Below, one piece after another: positions 32,779-40,219 of a stretch of DNA of 40,559 nucleotides. The stretch lies in the NCBI GenBank assembly GCA_050943935.1, contig JBMNQC010000015.1, forward strand, positions 1 through 40,559. Direction: 5' to 3'. Under the pieces are notes generated by a model. The model did not search any database. It saw nothing but the letters and a program-made list of their open reading frames with translations, and was not told where the DNA came from. The DNA comes from Heteroscillospira sp050943935. Its GTDB lineage: Bacteria > Bacillota > Clostridia > Oscillospirales > Oscillospiraceae. The translations under genes and the position numbers were made by a program. Position 1 is the stretch's first letter; each line of letters opens with the position of its first letter.

Positions 32779-34275
32779 ATGTCTGATGTAATGATAGGTA
32801 TCACCTCGGTCATGACGCCCTCCATACTGGCGCTCATGTTCATGGGCGTCGTAATGGGTATCATTGTGGGCGCCATACCCGGCCTCACCGTCACCATGGG
32901 CGTGGCCCTGTTCCTGCCCATGACCTACGGCATGGACCCCATTGCGGGTCTTGCCCTGCTGTGCGCCCTCTACATAGGCGGCACCTCCGGCGGACTTATC
33001 TCCGCCATCCTGCTCCAGATCCCCGGCACCCCCGCTTCCGTTGCCACCTGCTTCGACGGCCACCCCCTGGCGGCCCGGGGCGAGGCCGGCAAGGCGCTGG
33101 GCATAGGTATAGTGGCCAGCTTCCTGGGCGGACTGTTCAGCTTCATCATCCTGGCGGCTCTGGCTCCCTCCATCGCCAGAGTTGCTCTGAAGTTCGGCTC
33201 CTATGAGTATTTCGCCATAGGCGTTTTCTCCCTCATTATGATTGCCAGCCTCTCCAAGGGCTCTATCGTCAAGGGACTCATAAGCGCTTTCCTGGGCTTT
33301 GCCGCCAGCTTCGTGGGTATAGCTCCCGTCACCAGCTTTGCCCGTTTCACTTTTGGTATCAGCAAGCTGAGAACCGGCTTCCAGCTGCTGCCCGCCCTTA
33401 TCGGCCTGTTCGCCATCTCCCAGATTATGTGCGCTCTTGAGGATAAGTACAAGGAAGAGGATAGCTCCATCCGCGATTATAAGATAAAGGGCTTCGGCTT
33501 CACCCGCGAGGACATCAAGGGTCAGGGCAAAAACCTGGCTATCGCCACCCTCATCGGTACCGGCGTAGGCATCCTGCCCGGCCTGGGCGCAGGCATATGC
33601 AACATCATGGCCTACTCCGCTGTCAAGGATGCTTCCAAGTACCCCGAGAAGTTCGGCACCGGTGTAGTTGACGGCATTATTGCCTCCGAGGCTTCCAACA
33701 ACGCCTGCTGCGGCGGCGCACTTATCCCCCTGATGACCCTCGGTATCCCCGGCGACAACACCACCGCCATCATCCTGGCCGGCTTCATGGTCCACGGCAT
33801 TGCCCCCGGCCCCCTGCTCTTCGATAATCAGGCAGTGCTGGTTTATGGTATTTTTGCCTCTCTGTTCATCTCCAACATCTTTATGATTATTGCCGAGTAT
33901 GTGGGTATGCGCGGCTTCGTCAAGATACTCAATGTGCCCAGCAACCTGCTTATGCCCATTATCACCGTGTTCTGCTTCGTGGGCGCTTTCGGCGTGAACA
34001 ACCGCGTGTTTGAGATTTACGTCATGCTGGGCTTCGGACTTCTGGGCTATATCATGAAGAAGCTCTCCATTCCCCAGGCGCCCATCATCCTGGGCTTCAT
34101 TCTGGGACCCATCATAGAGCTGTATCTGCGCAGCGGCCTGCAGCGCTCTCACGGCAGCTTTATTCCTTTCCTGACCGCACCCATCTCCGGCTTCTTCCTG
34201 CTTCTGACTGTGGTTGTCATGAGCATCACCATCTACCGCGAGGTAAAGAAGTACAAGCAGAGCAAGGGAGCCTGA
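32779..34275 (+). CDS. tctA: Tripartite tricarboxylate transporter large subunit (TctA)
   Basis: 498 residues, about twelve membrane helices. Family motifs: GAIPGLTVTMGVALFLPMTY, YIGGTSGGLISAILLQIPGTP, ATCFDGHPLAARGEAGKAL and GIPGDNTTAIILAGFMVHGI. It uses an ion gradient to import the substrate delivered by TctC. RBS AAGGAGGGG. Last gene of the operon. Confidence 0.95.
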   Translation: MSDVMIGITSVMTPSILALMFMGVVMGIIVGAIPGLTVTMGVALFLPMTYGMDPIAGLALLCALYIGGTSGGLISAILLQIPGTPASVATCFDGHPLAARGEAGKALGIGIVASFLGGLFSFIILAALAPSIARVALKFGSYEYFAIGVFSLIMIASLSKGSIVKGLISAFLGFAASFVGIAPVTSFARFTFGISKLRTGFQLLPALIGLFAISQIMCALEDKYKEEDSSIRDYKIKGFGFTREDIKGQGKNLAIATLIGTGVGILPGLGAGICNIMAYSAVKDASKYPEKFGTGVVDGIIASEASNNACCGGALIPLMTLGIPGDNTTAIILAGFMVHGIAPGPLLFDNQAVLVYGIFASLFISNIFMIIAEYVGMRGFVKILNVPSNLLMPIITVFCFVGAFGVNNRVFEIYVMLGFGLLGYIMKKLSIPQAPIILGFILGPIIELYLRSGLQRSHGSFIPFLTAPISGFFLLLTVVVMSITIYREVKKYKQSKGA

Positions 34276-34289
34276 TGGGCTTCCTGCAC

Positions 34290-34319
34290 TCGGATGGACG
34301 GGATTTCCCGTCCATCCGA
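34290..34319 (+). terminator. Hairpin after tctA lacking a T run
   Basis: A perfect 14-bp stem (34290–34303 with 34306–34319) followed by A-rich rather than T-rich sequence. It may be a 3'-end stabiliser or a weak terminator. Confidence 0.5.
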
Positions 34320-34346
34320 AAAAATCAAAAAAATTGAAAAAACTTG

Positions 34347-34375
34347 TTGACAAGAGCGTGCTGCTGTGTTAAAAT
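34347..34375 (+). promoter_or_regulatory. Promoter of the tRNA-like/tRNA-Ala transcript
   Basis: TTGACA (34347–34352), 17 bp, TAAAAT (34370–34375), about 33 bases before the first tRNA-like unit. Confidence 0.8.
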
Positions 34376-34407
34376 AACTCTCGCAGTCGAGAGACAGCAA
34401 ACCACTT

Positions 34408-34456
34408 GGGGGTATAGCTCAGCTGGGAGCCCGGTTGAAGCGGTTACGCACCCCCC
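34408..34456 (+). ncRNA. tRNA-like unit 1 (tRNA-Ala 5' half)
   Basis: Begins with the tRNA-Ala acceptor and D-arm sequence (GGGGGTATAGCTCAGCTGGG), minus two bases of the D-arm. The real anticodon and T arms are replaced by other sequence, but GGGGGT (34408–34413) still finds ACCCCC (34450–34455). The inner part can form only a short stem. Diverged from units 2 and 3. Confidence 0.6.
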
Positions 34457-34487
34457 GAAAAACTTAATAATTACACTCTCACCATTT

Positions 34488-34579
34488 GGGGGTATAGCTC
34501 AGCTGGGAGCGTGACACAAGCGTGTACCTACCCCCGTTCCTGCAAGTCAAAAAGTTCATATTCGCACTCTCTACAATCT
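34488..34579 (+). ncRNA. tRNA-like unit 2 (92-bp repeat)
   Basis: A tRNA-Ala 5' half followed by unique sequence. GGGGGTA (34488–34494) pairs perfectly with TACCCCC (34529–34535), GCTC pairs with GAGC as in a D arm, and ACAC/GTGT (514–517 with 522–525) gives a third stem; there is no T arm and no CCA. Identical over 92 bp to unit 3. Confidence 0.65.
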
Positions 34580-34671
34580 GGGGGTATAGCTCAGCTGGGA
34601 GCGTGACACAAGCGTGTACCTACCCCCGTTCCTGCAAGTCAAAAAGTTCATATTCGCACTCTCTACAATCT
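34580..34671 (+). ncRNA. tRNA-like unit 3 (92-bp repeat)
   Basis: An exact tandem copy of unit 2, ending directly where the complete tRNA-Ala begins. Apparent open frames across these units (MYLPPFLQVKK) are artefacts of the repeat. Confidence 0.65.
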
Positions 34672-34747
<76 letters not shown>

Positions 34748-34767
34748 TCATTCAAGAGAGTGCAACG

Positions 34768-34804
34768 AAAACTCGTTTCTGAAAAGAAGCGAGTTTTTGT
34801 TTTA
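34768..34804 (+). terminator. Terminator of tRNA-Ala
   Basis: A 12-bp stem (34768–34779 with 34786–34797), then TGTTTT. It touches the 3' end of the mobile-element recombinase on the other strand. Confidence 0.8.
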
Positions 34805-35992
34805 TGCGGCGATAGAAACAATATCCATTCCCATGCTGAATTGCTCAAAGTCAATGTTGAAGTCAAGGTGTAGTTTGTAGTCCCGATATACGTCTATCCG
34901 CTTGATAAGGCAGTTGACGATCATTTTCTTTGCCTCAAGGCTGGCGGTGTCGTACATTTCAGACCACGAAATAATATCGTCATATTGGGAGTTGAGCGCC
35001 TCCAGCATGGCCTGTCCCTCGTCATAGGCGGCCTGTGCGTCCTCATAATGCTTTTGCAATTCGGTACATTTGCCCTCGGCCTCGGCTATCAGAGAGCCGA
35101 GCAGCGTTTGAGAAAAGGCGCTTTCGCCGTGAATGGCCTTGATGACTTCGCCCCGCAGGGTTTCAAGATCGGCGGCGGCTTTGTTGTAGTCGGCCCGAAT
35201 GGAGCGGAGCCGGTTTTTCCGCTCCTCCATTTTTTCACGATAGCGGATATTCACGATTTCGCTTTTCGGTATGGCTTTCATACGCTCAAAGATTTGCCGC
35301 ACTACCTTTTCAATAATACCGTCAAGGACGTGGGCCGTGTAGCCCGTCTGTCCGTCACATTCGGTTTGCTTGCGGGTTTTGCCATAGCAGATATACCGCA
35401 CACGCTTGACTATGCGGCTCGGATCGTCCTTGCACGGATAAGCCCTGCCGTTTGTCGTGAGGTTGAGCCGTGACCCACAATGGCCACAAAAGACGTTGCC
35501 CGACAAAAGCGAGTTGCCCGCGATATTGCGGGGAACGGTGCGCTCCTGTTCGGCGGAGTTGGCGCGGGAAGTGCGGAGTTGCTGCGCGGCCTCAAACAGC
35601 TCCGGCGCGATGATTTGGAGCTGCGGCTGGACGGGAGAGCGGCTTTCGCCGCAGCGCAGAACGCCGGTATAGGTGAGGTTGCAGATGATGCCCCGGATCG
35701 TCGCGTGATGCCACATTTTGCCCGTCCGGGCGCGGTAGCCAAGATTGTTCAGATAGGTTGCGGTGCGCTGTGCGCCGTAGCCCTCATGCACATATTTATC
35801 AAAGATAATTCGCACAACGGCGGCCTCGGCCTCGTTCACCACCAGATCATAAAGCTCATGCTTGCGCTTGTTGAAGCGTCCGCTTCTTACAAAGTCATAC
35901 CCATACGGAGCGTTGCCGCCCTTAAAGCCTCCAGCCTCTACAAGCTGCCCTAGCGGATCAATACGCAGAAGTATGAACTTTTCAAGGTACAC
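34802..35992 (-). pseudogene. Serine recombinase lacking its catalytic domain
   Basis: 396 residues from GTG 35992 (GGGGGA upstream). Present are the Recombinase domain from GNAPYGYDFVRSG, the zinc ribbon (CGHCGSRLNL, then a later Cys pair), a long coiled coil (about 245–335) and the C-terminal tail. The N-terminal ~130–150-residue resolvase domain with the catalytic serine is missing and is replaced by about a dozen residues. Alone it cannot cut DNA. It overlaps tnpW, so the loss may be a deletion fused at the tnpW end. It could still bind DNA. Confidence 0.75.
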
Positions 35993-36200
35993 AGGGCTTC
36001 CCCCTATTCATATTATCCCTCTGCGCGGGGATAATTGCAAGGATGTCCCCGCCTTTGTTTTTGGGGGCGCTGCTGGCAAAGGACGAAAGCAAAATCTGTT
36101 TGACTTGCCCGATGGCCGCCGTGTTGCGGCTATCTGCAAAGGTGGCGGAGATTTCATAGCCGTCAATGGCAAAGGTAGTGTTGTGCTTTTTAGGCTGCAT
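35982..36200 (-). CDS. TnpW-like transposon protein
   Basis: 72 residues from ATG 36200 (GGAGG six bases upstream). The core FAIDGYEISATFADSRNTAA, then QVKQILLSSF, fits the small TnpW family encoded beside serine recombinases in Clostridia elements. The last ~20 residues (AQRDNMNRGKPCVP) look like junction sequence and overlap the recombinase start by 11 bp. Function unknown. Confidence 0.65.
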   Translation of the reverse strand: MQPKKHNTTFAIDGYEISATFADSRNTAAIGQVKQILLSSFASSAPKNKGGDILAIIPAQRDNMNRGKPCVP

Positions 36201-36266
36201 ATAATACCTCCTTGTAGAAAGCAGCAAAAACCATCTTCCGTTTCCCGCCGTCCTGTGGGGAAACGT

Positions 36267-36298
36267 AAAAGGGCGGCATCCGAAGATACCGCCCTTTT
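36267..36298 (-). promoter_or_regulatory. Leader hairpin upstream of tnpW
   Basis: AAAAGGGCGG (36267–36276) pairs with CCGCCCTTTT (36289–36298); on the minus strand it ends in TTTT, like an attenuator or weak terminator, ~65 bases before the tnpW start. Confidence 0.6.
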
Positions 36299-36310
36299 GC
36301 CTGTCCTCAC

Positions 36311-36332
36311 CTCGGGACAAAATGTCCTCAAG
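36311..36332 (-). promoter_or_regulatory. Shared element dyad, copy 1 (upstream of tnpW)
   Basis: Core GGACAAAATGTCC at 36315–36327 with partly symmetric CTCGG/TCAAG flanks. Same sequence as copy 2, ~110 bp upstream of the tnpW start. Confidence 0.7.
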
Positions 36333-36662
36333 TTGACAGGGATGATATTAAGTTTAGGGAGCGCCGCGCTCATTTCCTTGACCTGTCGTAAGACAACATA
36401 CTCGGCGCGGCGCTCCCACGCAAAAGAGGCGGCAGCCCGGAGGGACAGGCGGCCAGCCTGTCCTTCGCGGATCGTGGCCGTGGGGTAGCTATTCCCACTC
36501 GCGGCGCTGGCGTTTCTCGCTCGTCCTCCCGTGGAAGGTGTCATGGCGCGCCCGCCGCCCGGCTCCCCGCGCTATGCTCGGGGCCGCCCGCTGCTCATTT
36601 GCGGAGGGGAGGAAAACCTCCTCTCATATACCATGACATTTTCGGGATGTTTTCGGACGGGC
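36333..36662. other. Noncoding stretch between tnpW and the sigma-like gene
   Basis: No supported gene. It holds a perfect 8-bp hairpin GGACAGGC/GCCTGTCC (about 36445–36465) and a weaker GGAGG/CCTCC hairpin near 36610 that may end the sigma-like transcript. Confidence 0.4.
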
Positions 36663-37085
36663 TTATTGATTATTTCCCAAATATTTTTTCATGTTCTGCA
36701 AGCCGCGCTCAATGGAGTGCCTCACGGCGCTTTCGTCCACGCCTTCGGCTTCGGCAACCTCGGTCATGCTCTTGCCGAGAATGATGCAAGCGTCGATCCG
36801 GCGGCCCTGCGTTTCCGGCAGAGAATTAAGGGCGCGGCACAGGCGGCAGAAGTTTTCCTTGCGCTCCAGAAGCTCGTCGGGCGTCGGGTTAGAAAGACAG
36901 GCCGAGTATTCAATACCGTCCTCGCAGTCGAGGGAATACTGCGCCTTGTTACGCATGACGCGCCGCTGATACGCGGCCTCATACTGTTTGTCCTTCAGCA
37001 GCTCGGCGGCTACCTCGTCGGTTACTTCCACATATTCGTCAACCGTGTACCACTGGTAAAAGTCTTTCAGATTGATGGTTTTCAT
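36663..37085 (-). CDS. Sigma-70-like regulatory protein of the element
   Basis: 140 residues from ATG 37085 (GGAGG upstream). N-terminal KTINLKDFYQWYTVDEYVEV, then a helical middle, and a C-terminal region-4-like helix-turn-helix (LPETQGRRIDACIILGKSMT, then VDESAVRHSIERGLQNMKK). This class of small sigma-like proteins is common in conjugative and integrative elements of Clostridia, close to the recombinase. It probably directs or tunes element transcription. Confidence 0.75.
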   Translation of the reverse strand: MKTINLKDFYQWYTVDEYVEVTDEVAAELLKDKQYEAAYQRRVMRNKAQYSLDCEDGIEYSACLSNPTPDELLERKENFCRLCRALNSLPETQGRRIDACIILGKSMTEVAEAEGVDESAVRHSIERGLQNMKKYLGNNQ

Positions 37086-37149
37086 TGATTTTCCTCCGTT
37101 CAAATGTTCAGATTTTTGGGTGAGCGATCTGAACGGAGGGAGGCGGTGA

Positions 37150-37169
37150 GCGGCAGCCGGGGCCGCCGC
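37150..37169 (-). promoter_or_regulatory. Leader hairpin before the sigma-like gene
   Basis: GCGGCAGCC (37150–37158) pairs with GGCCGCCGC (37161–37169), with one position that is G·U in the minus-strand RNA. A second short stem (GTTCAGAT-type) lies nearer the start codon. Confidence 0.5.
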
Positions 37170-37176
37170 TTTCCAC

Positions 37177-37198
37177 CTCGGGACAAAATGTCCTCAAG
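37177..37198 (-). promoter_or_regulatory. Shared element dyad, copy 2 (upstream of the sigma-like gene)
   Basis: Core GGACAAAATGTCC at 37181–37193; identical to copy 1 over 22 bp, ~95 bp upstream of the sigma-like start. Confidence 0.7.
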
Positions 37199-37455
37199 TG
37201 GGCGCATACTGTTTCCATTTTTCACACACGGAAAACAGCGGCAGCCCATAAAGGCAAAAAGGGCGCAAAAAAGGAACAGGGCAAAACATAGCTATCCTGT
37301 AAGGGATACCGCTGTTTTGCCTGCTCCTAACAATTCAAGTTGAGTCCAGCTATTTAGCAAACTCTTGACCGACGCCGCCCTTTCACAAGTTCCAGCCTGT
37401 CCTAACGCCTAACGCCGATCTCATTTCTGTATTCAGTTGTTTTTTCGGGCTTATG
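37199..37455. other. Noncoding stretch between zinc ribbon and sigma-like gene
   Basis: No gene supported. A long hairpin pairs GGCAAAACA (37280–37288) with TGTTTTGCC (37313–37321) and, inside it, ATCC with GGAT. It may end the WYL–LexA–zinc-ribbon transcript. Confidence 0.4.
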
Positions 37456-37638
37456 CTATCCGCTGTGCTCCCGTGTTGGCAAGGCTGCCGCAGGGACTTT
37501 TGACAGCAACACGCTTTCCTTCGTGGCCTCTACCCGGACATTCTCATGGCATTTCGGGCATTGTACCTCGATTTTACTGCCCGACTCACAGCGAAAAAGG
37601 ATTTTCCCGCAGAGGGGACAGACGGCATAATAGATCAT
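37456..37638 (-). CDS. Small zinc-ribbon protein
   Basis: 60 residues. ATG 37638 is chosen because GGAGG lies eight bases upstream; the earlier ATG at 37644 is too close. Cys pairs CPLCGK and CPKCHE, separated by about 20 residues (SGSKIEVQ between), form a rubredoxin-like knuckle pair. Similar small proteins accompany Clostridia elements. It follows the LexA-like gene by 36 bp, probably in one transcript. Function unknown. Confidence 0.65.
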   Translation of the reverse strand: MIYYAVCPLCGKILFRCESGSKIEVQCPKCHENVRVEATKESVLLSKVPAAALPTREHSG

Positions 37639-37674
37639 TCTCATTCCTCCATCCGCAAAGGCGTATCACGCCTG

Positions 37675-38277
37675 TTATTCCAGCGCCTTGATGACATGGA
37701 CGGCCACGCCTTGTATGGCACAGCTTTTCACATAGATGTCCTCCATCTCGCTGTTTTCGGGGTGGAGCCGGACGCAGCGGCGGCGCTTGTCGAGATAATA
37801 GCGTTTCAGCGTCGTTTCGTCCTCCACCAGCGCAACGACGATTTGGCCCTCATTGGCCGTGGTCTGCTGCCGGATTACCACCATATCGCCGTCCTCGATC
37901 CCGGCCTCGATCATGGACTCGCCGTCAGCCCTCAGAATGAAAAACTTGCCTTTGCCGAACAGGGACACGGGGAGGGACACATACTCCTCGATGTTCTCTT
38001 CGGCATATTTGGGGAGGCCGCAGGAAACGCGGCCCAGCACGGCCACGCGCACGGTTTCCTCCTTGACCTTTTTTGTTTTCCCCGTTGTGATCGTCTTGCC
38101 GTCATAGGCCAGCATCCCGCGCTCGTCCATAGCGACAAGGTATTTATACGCCGTGCTCCTCGGAATACCAATTCCATCCGATATTTCACTTGTAGACGGG
38201 GATCGGACATTCTCCAAATAGAAAGCGTCCACATATTTTTTGATTTGCTCCATCGTGTCCGTGTTCCTGTATCGCAT
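37675..38277 (-). CDS. LexA-like (HTH + S24 peptidase) repressor
   Basis: 200 residues from ATG 38277 (GGAGGTG upstream). N-terminal LexA-type winged helix (MEQIKKYVDAFYLENVRSPS, then SEISDGIGIPRSTAYKYLVA) and a C-terminal S24 domain: cleavage site Cys-Gly in GRVSCGLP, nucleophile Ser in DGESMIEAGI and general-base Lys in TTLKRYYL. It should self-cleave with RecA on DNA damage and so link element induction to SOS. It has its own promoter with a dyad just downstream of the −10 box. Confidence 0.88.
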   Translation of the reverse strand: MRYRNTDTMEQIKKYVDAFYLENVRSPSTSEISDGIGIPRSTAYKYLVAMDERGMLAYDGKTITTGKTKKVKEETVRVAVLGRVSCGLPKYAEENIEEYVSLPVSLFGKGKFFILRADGESMIEAGIEDGDMVVIRQQTTANEGQIVVALVEDETTLKRYYLDKRRRCVRLHPENSEMEDIYVKSCAIQGVAVHVIKALE

Positions 38278-38298
38278 AATGCACCTCCGGGGATAAAT

Positions 38299-38351
38299 GA
38301 AACAGTCTGTTTCTGTATTCTCATTATAGCGGCGAATGGAGATGCTTTCAA
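38299..38351 (-). promoter_or_regulatory. Promoter and operator of the LexA-like gene
   Basis: Minus strand: TTGAAA (38351–38346), 17 bp, TATAAT (38328–38323). A perfect dyad GAAACAG-N-CTGTTTC at 38299–38313 covers the transcription start region, the expected site of autorepression. Confidence 0.82.
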
Positions 38352-38368
38352 GAGGTTTTCGACCAGTC

Positions 38369-38404
38369 AAAACGGGATGGGCGTTTTTGCGCCCATCCCG
38401 TTTT
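38369..38404 (-). terminator. Terminator of the WYL regulator gene
   Basis: A perfect 15-bp stem (38369–38383 with 38390–38404) with A and T tails, active in both directions, 12 bases past the WYL stop. Confidence 0.9.
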
Positions 38405-38416
38405 TCTCGCCCTGTT

Positions 38417-39388
38417 TTATGCGCTTTCCGCAGCCTTTTTCAAATGCGCTTTGTACTCGTCCACCATGCCTTGCGGGGAAACGATCCGCAGCTTTCCGGC
38501 ATAGTTGAATATCCACGCGAAAAACGTGGGGCCGGAGGATACCGTCACAGTAGCCGTGAAATGCCCCGTGTCGCTCCAATCCGTCTGTACCTGTTCCCCG
38601 AAGCGGTCTATGATGGCCTTCATCATATCGTTTTCGCAATACAGCTTGACCGTAACCGTCCCGGCATCGTACATCATAAACGCCTGTCGGCAGATCGCCG
38701 CGATGTCATAATCCGGGGGCTTGGGGACGGCGGCCCGCTCGGTGATGGCCGGACGGTGCATACGGTCTACCCGAAACGTGGCGGTCTTGCCGTGGCGCTC
38801 GGAAAAGCCGCAGACATAATAGCTGTCGTTACTCCAGACAAGATCATAAGGGGAAAAGGCATATTGCTGGCCCTTGTGTTTGAGCGTCTTTTTCTTGTCC
38901 GGCCCGTATTCGTAATACTGGAATGTGATTTGCTTATTCTCGTTGATGGCGGCATAGAGAAGATCGACGGCATAAAAAACCTGCTCGTTGCTTGTCTTAA
39001 CGCGCCCCTCCACATAAAGCTGGCGTTTCAGCTCCTTCGCCTCGTAGGGGCTGGCAAGGGCGGTGAGCTTGCGGATAAGCTGGCCGCTTTTCCGTTTGGA
39101 GATAAACCGGGCCGCCTGTACCGCGTCCACCAGCATTTTCAGCTCGGGCAGCTCAAAATCCCGTTCCCCGATGAAGTACATATTTTGCCGGCTTTTATTG
39201 CAGATCACATCATATCCAGCCTCTTGAAGCTGCTCAATATCGGCGGCGATGGTCTTTTGCCCCGCGCTGATCCCAAAGCCGGACAGGTACTCCTGTATAT
39301 CCTGTGTGCTTTTTTGATGCCCTTGATCGGTATGCGCCATGAGATATTTGAAAATGAGCAAGGCCCGGTTTTTGTGCTTGTTCTGCAT
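38417..39388 (-). CDS. WYL-domain transcriptional regulator
   Basis: 323 residues from ATG 39388 (GGGGAGGTGATCC upstream); the frame runs 26 codons further without a ribosome site. N-terminal helix-turn-helix (LIFKYLMAHTDQGHQKST, then GQKTIAADIEQLQEAGYDVI), a WYL domain in the middle (ITFQYYEYGPDKKK, then YAFSPYDLVWSNDSYYVCGF) and the WCX extension at the C-terminus. WYL regulators sense ligands such as nucleic-acid species and often control defence or mobile elements. A dyad lies ~80 bp upstream. Likely master regulator of the element. Confidence 0.85.
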   Translation of the reverse strand: MQNKHKNRALLIFKYLMAHTDQGHQKSTQDIQEYLSGFGISAGQKTIAADIEQLQEAGYDVICNKSRQNMYFIGERDFELPELKMLVDAVQAARFISKRKSGQLIRKLTALASPYEAKELKRQLYVEGRVKTSNEQVFYAVDLLYAAINENKQITFQYYEYGPDKKKTLKHKGQQYAFSPYDLVWSNDSYYVCGFSERHGKTATFRVDRMHRPAITERAAVPKPPDYDIAAICRQAFMMYDAGTVTVKLYCENDMMKAIIDRFGEQVQTDWSDTGHFTATVTVSSGPTFFAWIFNYAGKLRIVSPQGMVDEYKAHLKKAAESA

Positions 39389-39413
39389 CGGATCACCTCC
39401 CCGGATATGCAGA

Positions 39414-39442
39414 TAGGGGCGCGGGGCTTTTGCCCTGCGCCC
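39414..39442 (-). promoter_or_regulatory. Leader hairpin of the WYL gene
   Basis: GGGGCGC and GGGC arms pair with GCCC and GCGCCCC around an AAAA loop on the minus strand; no T run. It lies between the dyad and the start codon. Confidence 0.55.
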
Positions 39443-39465
39443 CATACATGAAGATCGAATATGCA

Positions 39466-39488
39466 CTTCGGGACATTTTGTCCCGAAG
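39466..39488 (-). promoter_or_regulatory. Shared element dyad, copy 3 (upstream of the WYL gene)
   Basis: The most symmetric copy: CTTCGGGACA and TGTCCCGAAG flank TTT. Core at 39471–39483. ~80 bp upstream of the WYL start. Confidence 0.75.
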
Positions 39489-39499
39489 TTAGCACAAGT

Positions 39500-39733
39500 T
39501 TAATAATTATATAGTTCCGCTTTTAGTTTGTGTATTTCGTTTTCGATACGGGAAATTATCCGAATATACTCTGCATCCTCTTTTCCCGTCGGGTCATCAA
39601 GCCCCCAATCCTCCCGGTGCTTGCAGGGCAGATAGGGACACTCCACATTACAGCCCATAGTGACAACCACATCCACGGATGGAATATCCGCCAGCAGCTT
39701 CGGGCGCTGCGCCAGCTCCATATCAATGCCATA
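39500..39733 (-). pseudogene. arsC: arsC (LMW-phosphatase type), C-terminal fragment
   Basis: The conserved part begins at YGIDMELAQRPKLLADIP and runs through VDVVVTMGCNVECPYLPC, then KHREDWGLDDPTGK, to the stop at 39500. The first ~half, with the catalytic CxxxxxR(S/T) loop, is missing. It is fused at about 39733 to acr3 in another frame, so it would not be translated as part of Acr3. Inactive as arsenate reductase. Confidence 0.85.
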
Positions 39734-40215
39734 AGGTCGTTGGTCGCTACCTGTACCACGGTATAGGCGGGGTTTCCCTTTGTCAGATGGCTCCATACGA
39801 ACACCATAGCGGTGCAGGGCGCAGCTCCCAGCAGAACAGCGCCGGAGAGGTAATCACGAGCAAGCTCCGCCGGAATAAGCGCCTTGAACACCACATAGAA
39901 GAAAAACCATGCGATACCAAACATGGTAAACGGCTTGATAAGCCAGTTTGTTATCCATGTTACAAATAAGCCTTTCGGATTTTTCCCCACATCTTTGATG
40001 CTCTGGAAATCCACCTTGAGCATCATCGGATAAATCATCAGCCAAATGAGGATGGCGACGGGGATGGATACATTGGCGTATTCAAACCGTCCGAGAAACG
40101 CCGGGATAGTTGGGAGAAACTTGCCAATCAAAACACCAACGACCATGCACACAATGACCCATATGGTCAGATACCGTTCAAAGAAGCCGATACCGGGCTT
40201 TGCCTCCTTTGACAT
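39556..40215 (-). pseudogene. acr3: acr3 arsenite efflux gene, 3'-truncated
   Basis: Residues 1–161 are a normal Acr3 N-terminus (FERYLTIWVIVCMVVGVLIG; VAILIWLMIYPMMLKVDF; AAPCTAMVFVWSHLTKGNPA; VVQVATNDL), about five of ten helices. After ~39733 the frame reads arsC DNA out of frame and gives ~57 unrelated residues up to a stop at 39556. A deletion with CTTAT/CTTTAT microhomology explains the joint. Unlikely to transport arsenite. Confidence 0.85.
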
Positions 40216-40219
40216 AGCA

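Noticed and set aside
32200..34353. 717-codon open frame antisense to tctB/tctA
   Set aside because: Shadow of the tct genes; Gly/Gln/Glu/Asp-rich with no domains.
34408..34671. CRISPR-like reading of the spaced tRNA-like repeats
   Set aside because: The units are tRNA-derived, the two 92-bp units are identical including the spacer, and there are no cas genes.
36008..36544. 178-codon minus-strand frame upstream of the recombinase
   Set aside because: It crosses the dyad and leader hairpin and overlaps tnpW in another frame; no ribosome site or domain.
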